DNA from: Chromobacterium sphagni
GTDB taxonomy: Bacteria > Pseudomonadota > Gammaproteobacteria > Burkholderiales > Chromobacteriaceae
Length of the DNA: 63,782 nt
Assembly: GCF_001855555.1 (NCBI RefSeq)
Contig: NZ_MKCT01000009.1
Span: forward strand, 1-63,782
Reading direction: 5' to 3'
Shown in pieces: positions 29,425-40,389 of this stretch (within the stretch, counting starts at the first letter, position 1; each line of letters starts with the position of its first letter). The notes under the pieces were generated by a model. It searched no databases, was not told the DNA's origin, and worked only from the letters and a program-made list of their open reading frames with translations. Both the position numbers and the translations under genes were made by a program.

Positions 29425-30927
29425 TCAGGCATTGCCCTGCATCACGCGCCGGAGCTGAATCGCCTGCAATACATGGTTACGGCCTATCTTCGCCTCGCCC
29501 TGCAAATCGGCGATGGTGCGCGAAACCCGCAGTATCCGATGATACGCGCGCGCCGACAAGCCAAGCTGCTGCAAGGCCTTGCCCAGCACGGCCAGAGCGT
29601 CCGCATCGGCCTGGCAATGCTGTTCCAGCGGCAGCCCCTGCAAAGCCGAGTTCAAGCCGCCCTGGCGCTCCAGCTGACATTGTCTGGCCGCATGCACCCT
29701 GGCCCGCACCCGCTCGCTGTTTTCGCCCGGACTCGCCGACTGCAGTTCCGCCGCGCTCAATGCCGGCACCTCGACATGCAGATCTATCCGGTCCAGCAAG
29801 GGACCGGAGATTTTACCCCGATATCGCCCCACCTGCTCGGGCGTGCACTGGCAACGGCCCGAAGGATGGCCATGGTAACCGCAGGGGCAGGGATTCATCG
29901 CCGCCACCAGCTGGAACCGGGCCGGGAAACTGGCCTGGCGCGCCGCGCGCGAGATATGGATCACGCCGCTCTCCATCGGTTCGCGCAACACCTCCAGCAC
30001 CCGGCGGTCAAATTCCGGCAGCTCGTCGAGAAACAGCACGCCATGATGCGCCAGGCTGATCTCACCGGGCCTGGGGTCGCTGCCGCCGCCCACCAGCGCC
30101 ACCGCCGACGCGGTGTGGTGCGGGGCCCGGAACGGCCGCACCCGCCACCTGGCCGCGAGAAAACCCTGCGACCCCAACGACAGCAGCGCAGCGGACTCCA
30201 GCGCCTCCTGCTCCGACAAGGGCGGCAGCAGGCCGGGCAGCCGCGCGGCCAACATCGACTTGCCGGTGCCGGGAGGCCCCATCAATAGCAGGCTGTGGCC
30301 CCCCGCCGCCGCAATTTCCAGCGCACCGCGGGCAACCGTCTGGCCTTTGACATCCTGAAGATCGGGATAGTTCGGCCAATCGCGCCCGCCATCCGCGACG
30401 AAGGGCTGCAAGGGCTGCAGGCCGTTGAGAAAGGCGCAGGCCTCAAGCAAGGACTGCACGGCGTAGATGCTGGCGTCCGCCAGCACCGCCGCCTCGACCG
30501 CGCTGGCCGCCGGCAGGATGAAGGCGCGCCCCGCTGCATGGCACTGGCAAGCCATCGCCAACGCGCCGCGCACCGGCCTCAAGGCGCCGCTCAACGCCAG
30601 CTCGCCGGCAAACTCGTAACGGGAAATGTCCGGGTTCTGCACCTGGCCCGAAGCCAGCAGGATGCCGATGGCGATGGGCAGGTCGAAGCGGCCGGAATCC
30701 TTGGGCAGATCCGCCGGCGCAAGATTGACGGTGATCTTGCGGGCGGGGAATTCAAAGCCGGAAGTCAGGATGGCCGCGCGCACGCGGTCGCGGCTTTCCT
30801 TCACCTCGGTATCGGGCAGACCAACGATATTGAAGGCCGGCAGCCCATTGGCGAGGTGCACCTCGACGGCAACCTCCGGGGCATCCAGCCCGGACAGGGC
30901 CCTGCTCGCCACCAGCGCCAGCGTCAT
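29425..30927 (-). CDS. comM: YifB/ComM-family Mg-chelatase-like AAA+ ATPase
   Basis: ComM is a hexameric helicase that drives branch migration during natural transformation in several proteobacteria; the family is also annotated as YifB. The 500-residue product has the N-terminal Lon-like domain (GLPAFNIVGLPDTEVKESRDRVRAA), the Walker A GPPGTGKSMLAARLPGLLPP, Walker B GVLFLDELPEF and a Cys-containing NPCPCGYHG. Length and motifs fit the family throughout. ubiK lies 6 bases upstream on the same strand. Confidence 0.92.
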   Translation of the reverse strand: MTLALVASRALSGLDAPEVAVEVHLANGLPAFNIVGLPDTEVKESRDRVRAAILTSGFEFPARKITVNLAPADLPKDSGRFDLPIAIGILLASGQVQNPDISRYEFAGELALSGALRPVRGALAMACQCHAAGRAFILPAASAVEAAVLADASIYAVQSLLEACAFLNGLQPLQPFVADGGRDWPNYPDLQDVKGQTVARGALEIAAAGGHSLLLMGPPGTGKSMLAARLPGLLPPLSEQEALESAALLSLGSQGFLAARWRVRPFRAPHHTASAVALVGGGSDPRPGEISLAHHGVLFLDELPEFDRRVLEVLREPMESGVIHISRAARQASFPARFQLVAAMNPCPCGYHGHPSGRCQCTPEQVGRYRGKISGPLLDRIDLHVEVPALSAAELQSASPGENSERVRARVHAARQCQLERQGGLNSALQGLPLEQHCQADADALAVLGKALQQLGLSARAYHRILRVSRTIADLQGEAKIGRNHVLQAIQLRRVMQGNA

Positions 30928-30933
30928 GACGGC

Positions 30934-31221
30934 TCAGGAGTGGCCGAGTTCCGACTGCTCCTCCACGCGGGCCGCGGCCTCGTTGGGGAAGGCCGCCGCT
31001 TCCACCCTGGCCAAGCGGGCCTCCAGCGCGGCCAGTTGTTCGCGGGTGCGGGCCAGCACCGCCTGCTGGACATCGAATTCTTCGCGCGTCACCAAATCCA
31101 TCCTGGAAAAGGTGGAAGCCATCATGGCCTTCACGTTCTTTTCCAGATCCTTGGCCGGGCTGGCGGCGATGGTTTCGCTGATCTTGGCGCTGATTTCTTC
31201 AAACAGTTTCTGGCTCAACAT
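30934..31221 (-). CDS. ubiK: ubiquinone biosynthesis accessory factor UbiK (YqiC)
   Basis: UbiK is a small coiled-coil protein that helps the aerobic ubiquinone-synthesis complex at the membrane. The 95-residue product has an amphipathic N-terminal helix (LFEEISAKISETIAASPAKDLEKNVKA, shown in part) and a heptad-rich C-terminal helix (AVLARTREQLAALEARLARVE). ATG 31221 has AGGAG 8 bases upstream and is preferred over the GTG three codons earlier. Confidence 0.88.
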   Translation of the reverse strand: MLSQKLFEEISAKISETIAASPAKDLEKNVKAMMASTFSRMDLVTREEFDVQQAVLARTREQLAALEARLARVEAAAFPNEAAARVEEQSELGHS

Positions 31222-31376
31222 GGTGATCACTCCTGCGTGTGTCGTAACTTAAAGCGAGTGTAGCAAAAAGCCGCGCGCGGCTCGCGCTTTCCTGTCCCCA
31301 TGGGCATCCTCGTCCCATACCACTTGTCTGCCGGACATCGCCACCGCACCCCTCCGGCATGGCGCAGCGCAGCATC

Positions 31377-31391
31377 GCACCAAAACAGTGC
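31377..31391 (+). promoter_or_regulatory. NtrC binding site 1
   Basis: GCAC-N7-GTGC is the core of the NtrC enhancer consensus. It lies about 110 bases upstream of the sigma-54 promoter of glnK-amtB. Confidence 0.7.
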
Positions 31392-31409
31392 AGATTAAAC
31401 AGGCAATGC

Positions 31410-31424
31410 GCACAAGGAAAGTGC
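31410..31424 (+). promoter_or_regulatory. NtrC binding site 2
   Basis: A second GCAC-N7-GTGC lies 33 bases (about three helical turns) from site 1, the paired layout expected for an NtrC enhancer. Confidence 0.7.
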
Positions 31425-31428
31425 CTGA

Positions 31429-31896
<468 letters not shown>

Positions 31897-31922
31897 ACCG
31901 TCTGCAAACTGGGGAAACCATA

Positions 31923-33233
31923 ATGAAAAAGACACTCGCTGCAATGACTTCCGGCCTTGCCGCCCTGTCGCTGCCCGCTCTGGCCGATGCGCCGGCCGGC
32001 CCAGCGGTGGCCGCGGTCAAGGTGATCAACTCCGGCGATACCGCCTGGATGCTGACCTCCACCGCCCTGGTGCTGTTCATGACCATTCCCGGCCTGGCGC
32101 TTTTCTACGGCGGCATGGTGCGCAAGAAGAATGTGCTGGCCACGCTGATGCAAAGCTTCGCAATCACCGCCCTGGTCACCATCCTGTGGACCGTGATCGG
32201 CTACAGCCTGGCCTTTACCGTCGGCACGCCCTATATCGGCGACCTCTCCCGCTTCATGCTGGACGGCATGGTATTCATGAAGGATGCCGGCAAGCTGGCG
32301 GTGCACCCGCTGGCGGGCACCATCCCGGAATCGGTGTTCATGACCTTCCAGATGACCTTCGCCATCATCACGCCGGCGCTGATCACCGGCGCCTTCGCCG
32401 AGCGGATGAAGTTCTCGGCGATGCTGATCTTCATGGCGCTGTGGTCGCTGCTGGTCTACGTGCCGGTGGCGCACTGGGTTTGGGCGCCCGGCGGCTGGAT
32501 GGGCGACAAGGGCGTGCTGGACTTCGCCGGCGGCACCGTGGTTCACATCAATGCCGGCGTGGCCGGCCTGGTGACCGCGCTGGTGCTGGGCAAACGCGTG
32601 GGTTTCGGCAAGGAAGCGATGCCTCCGCATAACCTGATCCTGACCCTGGTCGGCGCCTCCATGCTGTGGGTGGGCTGGTTCGGCTTCAACGCCGGTTCCG
32701 CCGGCGCCGCCGACGGTCGCGCCGGCATGGCGATGGTCACCACCCAGGTCGCCACCGCGATGGCTGCGCTGGCCTGGATGTTCGCCGAATGGATCACCAA
32801 GAAGAAGCCTTCGGTATTGGGCATCGCTTCCGGCGCGGTAGCCGGCCTGGTGGCCATCACGCCGGCCGCGGGCTTCGTCGACGTCAAGGGCGCTCTGATC
32901 ATCGGCCTGGCCGCCGGCGTGGTGTGCTTCTGGGGCGCCACCGGCCTGAAACACATGCTGGGCTATGACGACTCGCTGGACGCCTTCGGAGTGCACGGCG
33001 TCGGCGGCATCCTGGGCGCGTTGCTGACCGGCGTGTTCGCAGTGAAGGACATCGGCGGCGCCGACGGCAGCCTGGCCACCCAGGCATTGGGCGTCGGCGT
33101 CACCATCGTCTACTGCGGCGTCGTCACCTTCATCCTGCTGAAACTGGTGAATCTGGCGGTCGGCCTGCGCGTGGCGGAAGACGAAGAACGCGAAGGACTG
33201 GACGTGGTGCTGCACGGCGAGCGGGTGGAATAA
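31923..33233 (+). CDS. amtB: ammonium transporter AmtB
   Basis: AmtB conducts ammonium/ammonia across the inner membrane and is blocked by GlnK. The 436-residue product has a cleavable signal (ends near PALADA), eleven membrane helices and the twin pore histidines in VVHINAGVAG and FGVHGVGGILGALL. It starts 26 bases after glnK and is controlled by the same sigma-54 promoter. A strong terminator follows. Confidence 0.95.
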   Translation: MKKTLAAMTSGLAALSLPALADAPAGPAVAAVKVINSGDTAWMLTSTALVLFMTIPGLALFYGGMVRKKNVLATLMQSFAITALVTILWTVIGYSLAFTVGTPYIGDLSRFMLDGMVFMKDAGKLAVHPLAGTIPESVFMTFQMTFAIITPALITGAFAERMKFSAMLIFMALWSLLVYVPVAHWVWAPGGWMGDKGVLDFAGGTVVHINAGVAGLVTALVLGKRVGFGKEAMPPHNLILTLVGASMLWVGWFGFNAGSAGAADGRAGMAMVTTQVATAMAALAWMFAEWITKKKPSVLGIASGAVAGLVAITPAAGFVDVKGALIIGLAAGVVCFWGATGLKHMLGYDDSLDAFGVHGVGGILGALLTGVFAVKDIGGADGSLATQALGVGVTIVYCGVVTFILLKLVNLAVGLRVAEDEEREGLDVVLHGERVE

Positions 33234-33271
33234 GCCGCCGGCAGAGCAACGATTGTTGTGTAAGGGACTTG

Positions 33272-33297
33272 CGGGGCACTTGTGCCCCGTTTTTTTT
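33272..33297 (+). terminator. glnK-amtB terminator
   Basis: CGGGGCAC-TT-GTGCCCCG is followed by eight T residues, a textbook intrinsic terminator 38 bases past amtB. Confidence 0.92.
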
Positions 33298-33311
33298 GCG
33301 GATCGCACAAG

Positions 33312-33336
33312 AAAAAACCGGCGCGGCGGCCGGTTT
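33312..33336 (-). terminator. sspA-sspB terminator
   Basis: AACCGGC/GCCGGTT arms with a 6-base loop are followed on the minus strand by a T run. It lies 21 bases past the sspB stop and faces the amtB terminator. Confidence 0.8.
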
Positions 33337-33356
33337 GACTGGTGACGGATGCAGGC

Positions 33357-33785
33357 TTACTTGACGATGCGCAGGCTGGGGCGGCCGCTGGGGCGGTTCG
33401 GCCCCGGATCGTCGCCTTCCGGAGCCGGCTGGCCGTCGGCCTCCGCCGGCTTGGAGCCGGACTCGACCTCGGCGACCGGCTCGACATCGAAACCCATTCC
33501 TTCACCGGTTTCCCTGGCGAAAATCGACATCACATTGCCGATCGGCACCCAGATGTCGCGCGACACGCCGCCGAAGCGGGCCGAGAACGACAGCCAGTCG
33601 TTGTCGATGCGCAGGTTCTTGGTGGCGCCGTCGGCGATATTCAGCACGATCTCGTTGTTCTTTACGTACTCGAGCGGCACATCGGTACGGTCATTGACCC
33701 ACACCACGACGTAGGGGGTATAGCCGTTGTCGCCGCACCACTGGTGCAGCGCGCGGATCATGTACGGCTTGGTGCTGGAGCTCAT
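33357..33785 (-). CDS. sspB: ClpXP adaptor SspB
   Basis: SspB brings ssrA-tagged proteins to ClpXP. The 142-residue product has the folded substrate-binding domain (YMIRALHQWCGDNGYTPYVVV; VLNIADGATKNL; FGGVSRDIWVPIGNV), then a long acidic/Pro-rich tail, and ends in the ClpX-binding motif RPSLRIVK. It follows sspA after 9 bases, the usual order. Confidence 0.94.
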   Translation of the reverse strand: MSSSTKPYMIRALHQWCGDNGYTPYVVVWVNDRTDVPLEYVKNNEIVLNIADGATKNLRIDNDWLSFSARFGGVSRDIWVPIGNVMSIFARETGEGMGFDVEPVAEVESGSKPAEADGQPAPEGDDPGPNRPSGRPSLRIVK

Positions 33786-33794
33786 CGCGTCACC

Positions 33795-34397
33795 TTACTT
33801 GCGCATGGCCTTTTCGGACGGAGTCAGCGAGTCGATGAAGGACTGGCGCTGGAAAATGCGTTCGGCGTATTTCAGGATAGGCGCAGCGCTCTTGCCCAGA
33901 TCGATGTTGTAGTGCTCCAGGCGCCACATCAGCGGGGCGATGGCCACGTCTATCATCGAGAAGTCGTCGCCCAGCATGAATTTCTGCTTGGAGAAGATGG
34001 GGGCGATGGTGGTCAGGCCGTCGCGGATCGCTTCGCGCGCCTTGGTGGCTTCCTTGCCGGTAGCGCCGGCTTCCAGCGTCTTCACGTAAATGAACAGCTC
34101 GTTCTCGAAACGATGCAGGAACAGGCGGGCGCGAGCGCGCATCACCGGATCGGCCGGCATCAGCTGCGGGTGGGGGAAGCGCTCGTCGATGTATTCGTTG
34201 ATGATGTTGGATTCGTGCAGGATCAGATCGCGCTCCACCAGAACCGGCACTTCGTTGTACGGGTTCATCACAGCCAGATCTTCCGGCTTGTTATGGATAT
34301 CCACATCGATGATTTCGAAATCCATGCCCTTCTCGAAGAGCACGATACGGCAGCGCTGACTGAACGGGCAGGTGATTCCGGAGTAGAGGGTCATCAT
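33795..34397 (-). CDS. sspA: stringent starvation protein A SspA
   Basis: SspA is a glutathione-transferase-fold protein that binds RNA polymerase during stress and stationary phase. The 200-residue product has the thioredoxin-like half (LYSGITCPFSQRCRIVLFEKG; NPYNEVPVLVERDLILHES) and an all-helical half (ARARLFLHRFENELF). Two consecutive ATG codons start it; the first is used here. It lies downstream of the petABC operon on the same strand, separated by a terminator. Confidence 0.93.
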   Translation of the reverse strand: MMTLYSGITCPFSQRCRIVLFEKGMDFEIIDVDIHNKPEDLAVMNPYNEVPVLVERDLILHESNIINEYIDERFPHPQLMPADPVMRARARLFLHRFENELFIYVKTLEAGATGKEATKAREAIRDGLTTIAPIFSKQKFMLGDDFSMIDVAIAPLMWRLEHYNIDLGKSAAPILKYAERIFQRQSFIDSLTPSEKAMRK

Positions 34398-34502
34398 GGC
34401 GGAAATAATCCTTGACTAACATTGAATTGATGTAGCAGCGCATTCTAGCACCTTCCCGCCCCCATTTGCCAGCATTTCAATACAACATCATGATTATAAA
34501 AG

Positions 34503-34530
34503 AAAAAAAGGCGGAATCGCTTCCGCCTTT
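34503..34530 (-). terminator. petABC terminator
   Basis: A perfect AAAGGCGGAA/TTCCGCCTTT stem with a TCGC loop is followed on the minus strand by T residues. It lies 20 bases past the petC stop. Confidence 0.88.
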
Positions 34531-34550
34531 CTCATTCGATCGCAACCGGC

Positions 34551-35315
34551 TCAATGCACGTCGCGCCAGTACTCCTTCTTCAACAGGTAGACCAGCGGGA
34601 ACAGCAGCAGGCCCAGGAACATCAGCACCACATAGCCGATCTGCTGGCGCTGCACCTGCGCCGGCTCGCCCATGAACACCAGGAAGTTGGTCAGATCGGT
34701 CATCCGCCTGTCGTACTCCACGGTATTGGCCTTGCCGTTCTCCAGCTTGGTCAGCGTGCCGGCCTTGACCAGCTGCAGCTTGTGCACCTCGTTGCCTTCC
34801 GCGTCCTTCTCGGTCTTCAACTGCTGCTCGCCCTGCCATTCCCAGAAGATGTGCGGCATGCCTACCTTGTCGAACACCAGATTGTTCCAGCCGGTGGGGC
34901 GGGTAGGATCGCGATAGAAGCCGCGCAGATAGCTGTACAGATAGTCGGCGCCGCGCGAGCGGGCGATCAGCGACAGATCGGGCGGGGTGGCGCCGAACCA
35001 GGCCTTGGCGTCCTTCTTGTCCATTGAGATGTTCATCTGGTCGCCGATCTTGGCGCCTTCCGGCAGCAGGTTGGCCTTGATCTGCTCTTCCGTGAGGCCG
35101 ATGTCCTCCAGCCGGTTGTAGCGCAACATGCTGGCCGAATGGCAGGACAGGCAGTAGTTGACGAAGATCTGCGCGCCGCGCTGCAGGCTTTCGGTGTCCT
35201 GGATATTGATGTCGGCCTTATCCAGCGCGGGGCCGCCCTCGTTGGCCAGCGCGGGGGCCGCAAAGGGCAGCATCAGCGCCAGGGCCGCGATCAGGTGACG
35301 GATTTTGTTTTTCAT
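34551..35315 (-). CDS. petC: cytochrome c1 of the bc1 complex
   Basis: Cytochrome c1 passes electrons from the Rieske protein to soluble cytochromes. The 254-residue precursor has a signal peptide (ends near APALA), the heme site CLSCH, a late Met-containing segment VGMPHIFWEWQG and a C-terminal membrane anchor (GYVVLMFLGLLLFPLVYLL). The frame is open far upstream inside petB; ATG 35315 with AAAGGA before it is the start. Confidence 0.94.
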   Translation of the reverse strand: MKNKIRHLIAALALMLPFAAPALANEGGPALDKADINIQDTESLQRGAQIFVNYCLSCHSASMLRYNRLEDIGLTEEQIKANLLPEGAKIGDQMNISMDKKDAKAWFGATPPDLSLIARSRGADYLYSYLRGFYRDPTRPTGWNNLVFDKVGMPHIFWEWQGEQQLKTEKDAEGNEVHKLQLVKAGTLTKLENGKANTVEYDRRMTDLTNFLVFMGEPAQVQRQQIGYVVLMFLGLLLFPLVYLLKKEYWRDVH

Positions 35316-35332
35316 GAGTCCTTTCCCCTTGC

Positions 35333-36676
35333 TTACACGTTCATGGCGAACAGCGCCGCCAGGAACACGGTCAACAACACCAGCACCACGAACTGGATCT
35401 GCCGCTTGGCATTGGTGTCGGTGACGCGGTCCGGCACCGGAATGCTGCCGATATCGTTCTTGGTGTAGAACGGCATGCCCAGGAAAAAGGCGAAATAGAC
35501 CGCCGACAATATCTGCGAAATCATCGTGCGCACAGCGGTCGGCGGCATCGCGCCGAGAATGCCCAGACCGATGAAGGCGACGATGAATAGCACCAACGCC
35601 ACCTTGAACTTGGGGCCGCGGTAGCGGATGGACTTGATCGGCGAACGGTCCAGCCACGGCAGGAAGGCGATCAGCACCACCGCCGCGCCCATCGCCAGCA
35701 CGCCCCACACCTGGGTGCCGGCAAACGACGGAATGGCGCGCAGGATGGCGTAGAACGGCGTGAAGTACCATACCGGCGCGATGTGCGGCGGCGTCTTCAG
35801 CGGATCCGCCTGGTCGAAGTTGGGGTGCTCCAGGAAGTAGCCGCCCATTTCCGGCAGGAAGAACACGATGGCGGAGAACACGATCATGAACACCACCACA
35901 CCCAGAATGTCCTTGATCGAGTAGTACGGATGGGAGTAGATGCCGTCCAGATACAAGCCGGTGTCCGGGTCCTTCGGCTGCTGCTTGATCTCGACGCCGT
36001 CAGGATTGTTGGAGCCCACTTCGTGCAGCGCCATCAGGTGGGCGACCACCAGCGCCAACAGCACCAGCGGCACCGCAATCACATGCAGCGCGAAGAAGCG
36101 GTTCAACGTGGCGTCCGACACCACGAAGTCGCCGCGAATCCATAGCGACAAATCCGGTCCGATCACCGGGATGGAGCCGAACAGGTTGACGATCACCTGC
36201 GCGCCCCAGAACGACATCTGTCCCCAGGGCAGCAGGTAGCCCATGAAGGCCTCTGCCATCAGGCACAGGAAGATCAGCGTGCCGAACACCCACACCAACT
36301 CGCGCGGCTGCTTGTAAGAGCCGTAGATCAGGCCGCGGAACATGTGCAGATACACCACCACGAAGAACATCGAGGCGCCGGTGGAGTGCATGTAGCGAAT
36401 GATCCAGCCGCCGGCCACGTCGCGCATGATGTATTCGACCGAGGCGAAGGCCACCGGGATGCCGGCGCCGTTCAGCGTGGCGTCCGGCTTGTAGTTCATG
36501 GTGAGGAAGATTCCGGTGACGATCTGCAGCACCAGCACCAGCATCGCCAGCGAACCGAAGAAGTACCAGAAATTGAAATTCTTGGGGGCGACATACTTGC
36601 CCCATTGGCTTTCCCACAGGGCTGTCAGCGGAAAACGCTCGTCCACCCAGTTGAGCAGCTTTTGTGCTTTGTTCAT
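35333..36676 (-). CDS. petB: cytochrome b of the bc1 complex
   Basis: Cytochrome b carries the two hemes and quinone sites of complex III. The 447-residue polytopic protein shows the heme histidine pairs in RYMHSTGASMFFVVVYLHMF and FFALHVIAVPLVLLALVVAH, and the Qo loop as PVWY in place of the commoner PEWY. It is full length (not split into b6/subunit IV), as in proteobacterial bc1. It lies 14 bases after petA and 17 before petC. Confidence 0.95.
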   Translation of the reverse strand: MNKAQKLLNWVDERFPLTALWESQWGKYVAPKNFNFWYFFGSLAMLVLVLQIVTGIFLTMNYKPDATLNGAGIPVAFASVEYIMRDVAGGWIIRYMHSTGASMFFVVVYLHMFRGLIYGSYKQPRELVWVFGTLIFLCLMAEAFMGYLLPWGQMSFWGAQVIVNLFGSIPVIGPDLSLWIRGDFVVSDATLNRFFALHVIAVPLVLLALVVAHLMALHEVGSNNPDGVEIKQQPKDPDTGLYLDGIYSHPYYSIKDILGVVVFMIVFSAIVFFLPEMGGYFLEHPNFDQADPLKTPPHIAPVWYFTPFYAILRAIPSFAGTQVWGVLAMGAAVVLIAFLPWLDRSPIKSIRYRGPKFKVALVLFIVAFIGLGILGAMPPTAVRTMISQILSAVYFAFFLGMPFYTKNDIGSIPVPDRVTDTNAKRQIQFVVLVLLTVFLAALFAMNV

Positions 36677-36690
36677 TTTTCGCCCTCAGC

Positions 36691-37275
36691 TTATTTGTCG
36701 TCGCCAATCAGCAGGCGGGTGTCGGACATATATTTGTGCGGGGGAATTTCCAGGTTCTTCGGAGCCGGCACTCCCTTGAATACCCGGGCGGCGAGGTCGA
36801 ACTTGGAACCATGACAGGGGCAGTAGAAGCCGCCCAGCCACTCCGGCCCCAGATCCGCGGGCGCGAGATCGGGCCGGAAGGTTGGCGAACAGCCAAGATG
36901 GGTGCAGATGCCTACAGCCACCAGATATTCGGGTTTGATCGAGCGGTGCTCGTTCTGGCAGTACTTCGGTTGCTGGTCCACTTCCGACTGCGGGTCGACC
37001 AGCTTGGGGTCGTTCTTCGGCAGGTTTTTCAACTGCTCCGGCGTGCGGTTGAGAATCCACACCGGCTTGCCGCGCCATTCGACATTGATCTTCTGCCCCG
37101 CCTCGATCTTGCCTATGTCGACTTCGACCGGCGCGCCGGCGGCTTTGGCCCGCTCGGACGGGAAGAAACTCAGGAAAAATGGCGTAGCCGCGCCGACCAC
37201 CGCAACACCCCCAACAGCGCTGGAAGCGATCGTCAAAAACCGACGGCGCCCCGTATCGACTTGCTGTTCACTCAT
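36691..37275 (-). CDS. petA: Rieske iron-sulfur protein of the bc1 complex
   Basis: This 194-residue subunit carries the [2Fe-2S] Rieske centre of complex III. Ligand motifs CTHLGC and CPCHGS are present. The N-terminus has a twin-arginine-like signal/anchor (GRRRFLTIASSAVGG). ATG 37275 is taken with AGGA 9 bases upstream; the open frame to a TTG at 37290 lacks support. It opens the petABC operon. Confidence 0.95.
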   Translation of the reverse strand: MSEQQVDTGRRRFLTIASSAVGGVAVVGAATPFFLSFFPSERAKAAGAPVEVDIGKIEAGQKINVEWRGKPVWILNRTPEQLKNLPKNDPKLVDPQSEVDQQPKYCQNEHRSIKPEYLVAVGICTHLGCSPTFRPDLAPADLGPEWLGGFYCPCHGSKFDLAARVFKGVPAPKNLEIPPHKYMSDTRLLIGDDK

Positions 37276-37389
37276 TACAGTCATCCTCAATCGTGGAAAT
37301 CGAGCCCTAAACCGCCAGATTTTACCCGATTACTAGTAGGGACTTGAAGCTTCTATGCAAATAAATTGACCTTGACGCCAGCAAGATGC

Positions 37390-38136
37390 TTAAACAGGAT
37401 TGAAGACGTCAATAAATTCGACGTTTATGCCAGAGACCTGCATCAAACGCTCGCCCAGCGCCTTGATCCCAAAGCGTTCCGTGGCATGATGTCCCGCTGC
37501 GATAAATGCGACATCGCTCTCCATCGCCATGTGGTAATTCTGTTCGGATGCCTCGCCGGTAATGAAGGCATCCACCCCGAGCGCGACGGCATCGGCGAAG
37601 AAACCCTGCGCGCCGCCGGTGCACCAGGCGACCTTGCGCACCGGCTTGTACGGCCGCCCCAGCAACTGCGCCGCCCTCCCCAGCCTGGCGGAAACGTGGC
37701 CGGCAAACGCCTGCGCATCGCCCGCGCCGGTCCAGTCGCCATGCCACAGCAGGCCCTGCTCTCCCGCCTGCCCTTGCGCCGCCAGCCCCAGCGCCTGGCC
37801 CAGACAGGCGTTGTTGCCCAGTTCCAGATGCCCGTCCAGCGGCAGATGGTAGGCCAACAGGCTGATGTCATGCTGCAGCAGGGTGCGGATTCTTTGCTTC
37901 TTCATGCCGCAAATGCGCGCGTCCTCGCCTTTCCAGAAATAGCCGTGGTGCACCAAGATGGCGTCGGCACCCCGCGCCGCCGCGGCATCGATCAAGGCCT
38001 GCGACGCCGTCACGCCGGTCACCACTTTGCCCACCTCGGCCCGCCCCTCCACCTGCAAGCCATTGGGCGCGTAGTCCTTGTAGCGCCACGGCTCCAGCCA
38101 GCCATCCAGCAAACCCTGCATTTCGCTCAACAACAT
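37390..38136 (-). CDS. NIF3-family dinuclear metal-binding protein (YbgI-like)
   Basis: The 248-residue product matches the NIF3/YbgI family. Metal-binding residues are visible in ILVHHGYFWKG, YHLPLDGH and the C-terminal GHHATERFGI. The family folds as a toroidal hexamer with a two-metal site; its activity is not settled (GTP cyclohydrolase and hydrolase roles have been proposed for different members). In betaproteobacteria it often lies near petABC, as here. No operon partner overlaps it. Confidence 0.9.
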   Translation of the reverse strand: MLLSEMQGLLDGWLEPWRYKDYAPNGLQVEGRAEVGKVVTGVTASQALIDAAAARGADAILVHHGYFWKGEDARICGMKKQRIRTLLQHDISLLAYHLPLDGHLELGNNACLGQALGLAAQGQAGEQGLLWHGDWTGAGDAQAFAGHVSARLGRAAQLLGRPYKPVRKVAWCTGGAQGFFADAVALGVDAFITGEASEQNYHMAMESDVAFIAAGHHATERFGIKALGERLMQVSGINVEFIDVFNPV

Positions 38137-38208
38137 TTTTCTCTCCTTTCAATATCAGCTATTCAGCTTATTTTGCCAGACGCATGCGACATTCAAGCCG
38201 AAAAAACA

Positions 38209-38231
38209 AAAACCCCGCCGAAGCGGGGTTT
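38209..38231 (-). terminator. groES-groEL terminator
   Basis: AAACCCCGC-CGAA-GCGGGGTTT is followed on the minus strand by a T-rich run. It lies 25 bases past the groEL stop. Confidence 0.88.
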
Positions 38232-38256
38232 GCTATTCAAGCCTGGAAGGCTGGGC

Positions 38257-39903
<1,647 letters not shown>

Positions 39904-39949
39904 TTAACTCTCCAGAATTCTGTAATGTGAAGTGCAGGTAAGGGTCGGA

Positions 39950-40237
39950 TTACTCGACGATGCCCATTACGTCTTCCTCGCGCATCACGAGGACTTCATC
40001 GCCGTCGACCTTGACGGTCTGACCGGAGTACTTGCCAAAAATCACTTTGTCGCCAACCTTCAGCTCCAACGAACGGCGTTCGCCATTCTCCAGGATCTTG
40101 CCGTTGCCGACGGCCAGAACCTCGCCCATGTCCGGCTTCTCAGCCGCGCTGCCCGGCAGAACGATGCCGGAAGCGGTCTTTTCTTCAGCCTCGAGGCGCT
40201 TGATAACAACACGGTCGTGCAGGGGACGGATTGCCAT
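39950..40237 (-). CDS. groS: 10 kDa co-chaperonin GroES
   Basis: GroES caps GroEL. The 95-residue protein starts [14 protein letters not shown] and has the mobile loop [18 protein letters not shown]. The frame is open 20 codons upstream, but ATG 40237 gives the family N-terminus. The CIRCE operator and a sigma-32-like promoter lie upstream. Confidence 0.97.
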   Translation of the reverse strand: MAIRPLHDRVVIKRLEAEEKTASGIVLPGSAAEKPDMGEVLAVGNGKILENGERRSLELKVGDKVIFGKYSGQTVKVDGDEVLVMREEDVMGIVE

Positions 40238-40306
40238 TAGATCTCTCCTAATGCAGTAGCTGTTTGAGAGTTGAAAACCAGAATATTCAGGTTGCACACG
40301 AGAGGT

Positions 40307-40333
40307 TTAGCACTCGTGGCTTGCGAGTGCTAA
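40307..40333 (-). promoter_or_regulatory. CIRCE operator (HrcA site) of groES-groEL
   Basis: TTAGCACTC-N9-GAGTGCTAA is a perfect match to the CIRCE consensus bound by the HrcA repressor. It lies 70 bases before groES. Confidence 0.95.
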
Positions 40334-40362
40334 TAATAGGGACGACACCGAGGCTTTTCAAG
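40334..40362 (-). promoter_or_regulatory. sigma-32-like heat-shock promoter of groES-groEL
   Basis: On the minus strand CTTGAAA, a 14-base spacer and CCCTATTA closely match the sigma-32 consensus (CTTGAAA-N11-16-CCCCATnT). The -10 element directly abuts CIRCE, so HrcA bound there would block it. Confidence 0.75.
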
Positions 40363-40380
40363 AGGGGCAGCACCCCTCTT
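40360..40380. repeat. perfect hairpin between the WecA-like gene and groES
   Basis: AAGAGGGG-CAGCA-CCCCTCTT forms an 8-bp stem just past the WecA-like stop and overlaps the sigma-32 -35 box. It lacks a clear T run; it may be a weak terminator protecting the groES promoter. Confidence 0.5.
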
Positions 40381-40389
40381 GACAAAAGA

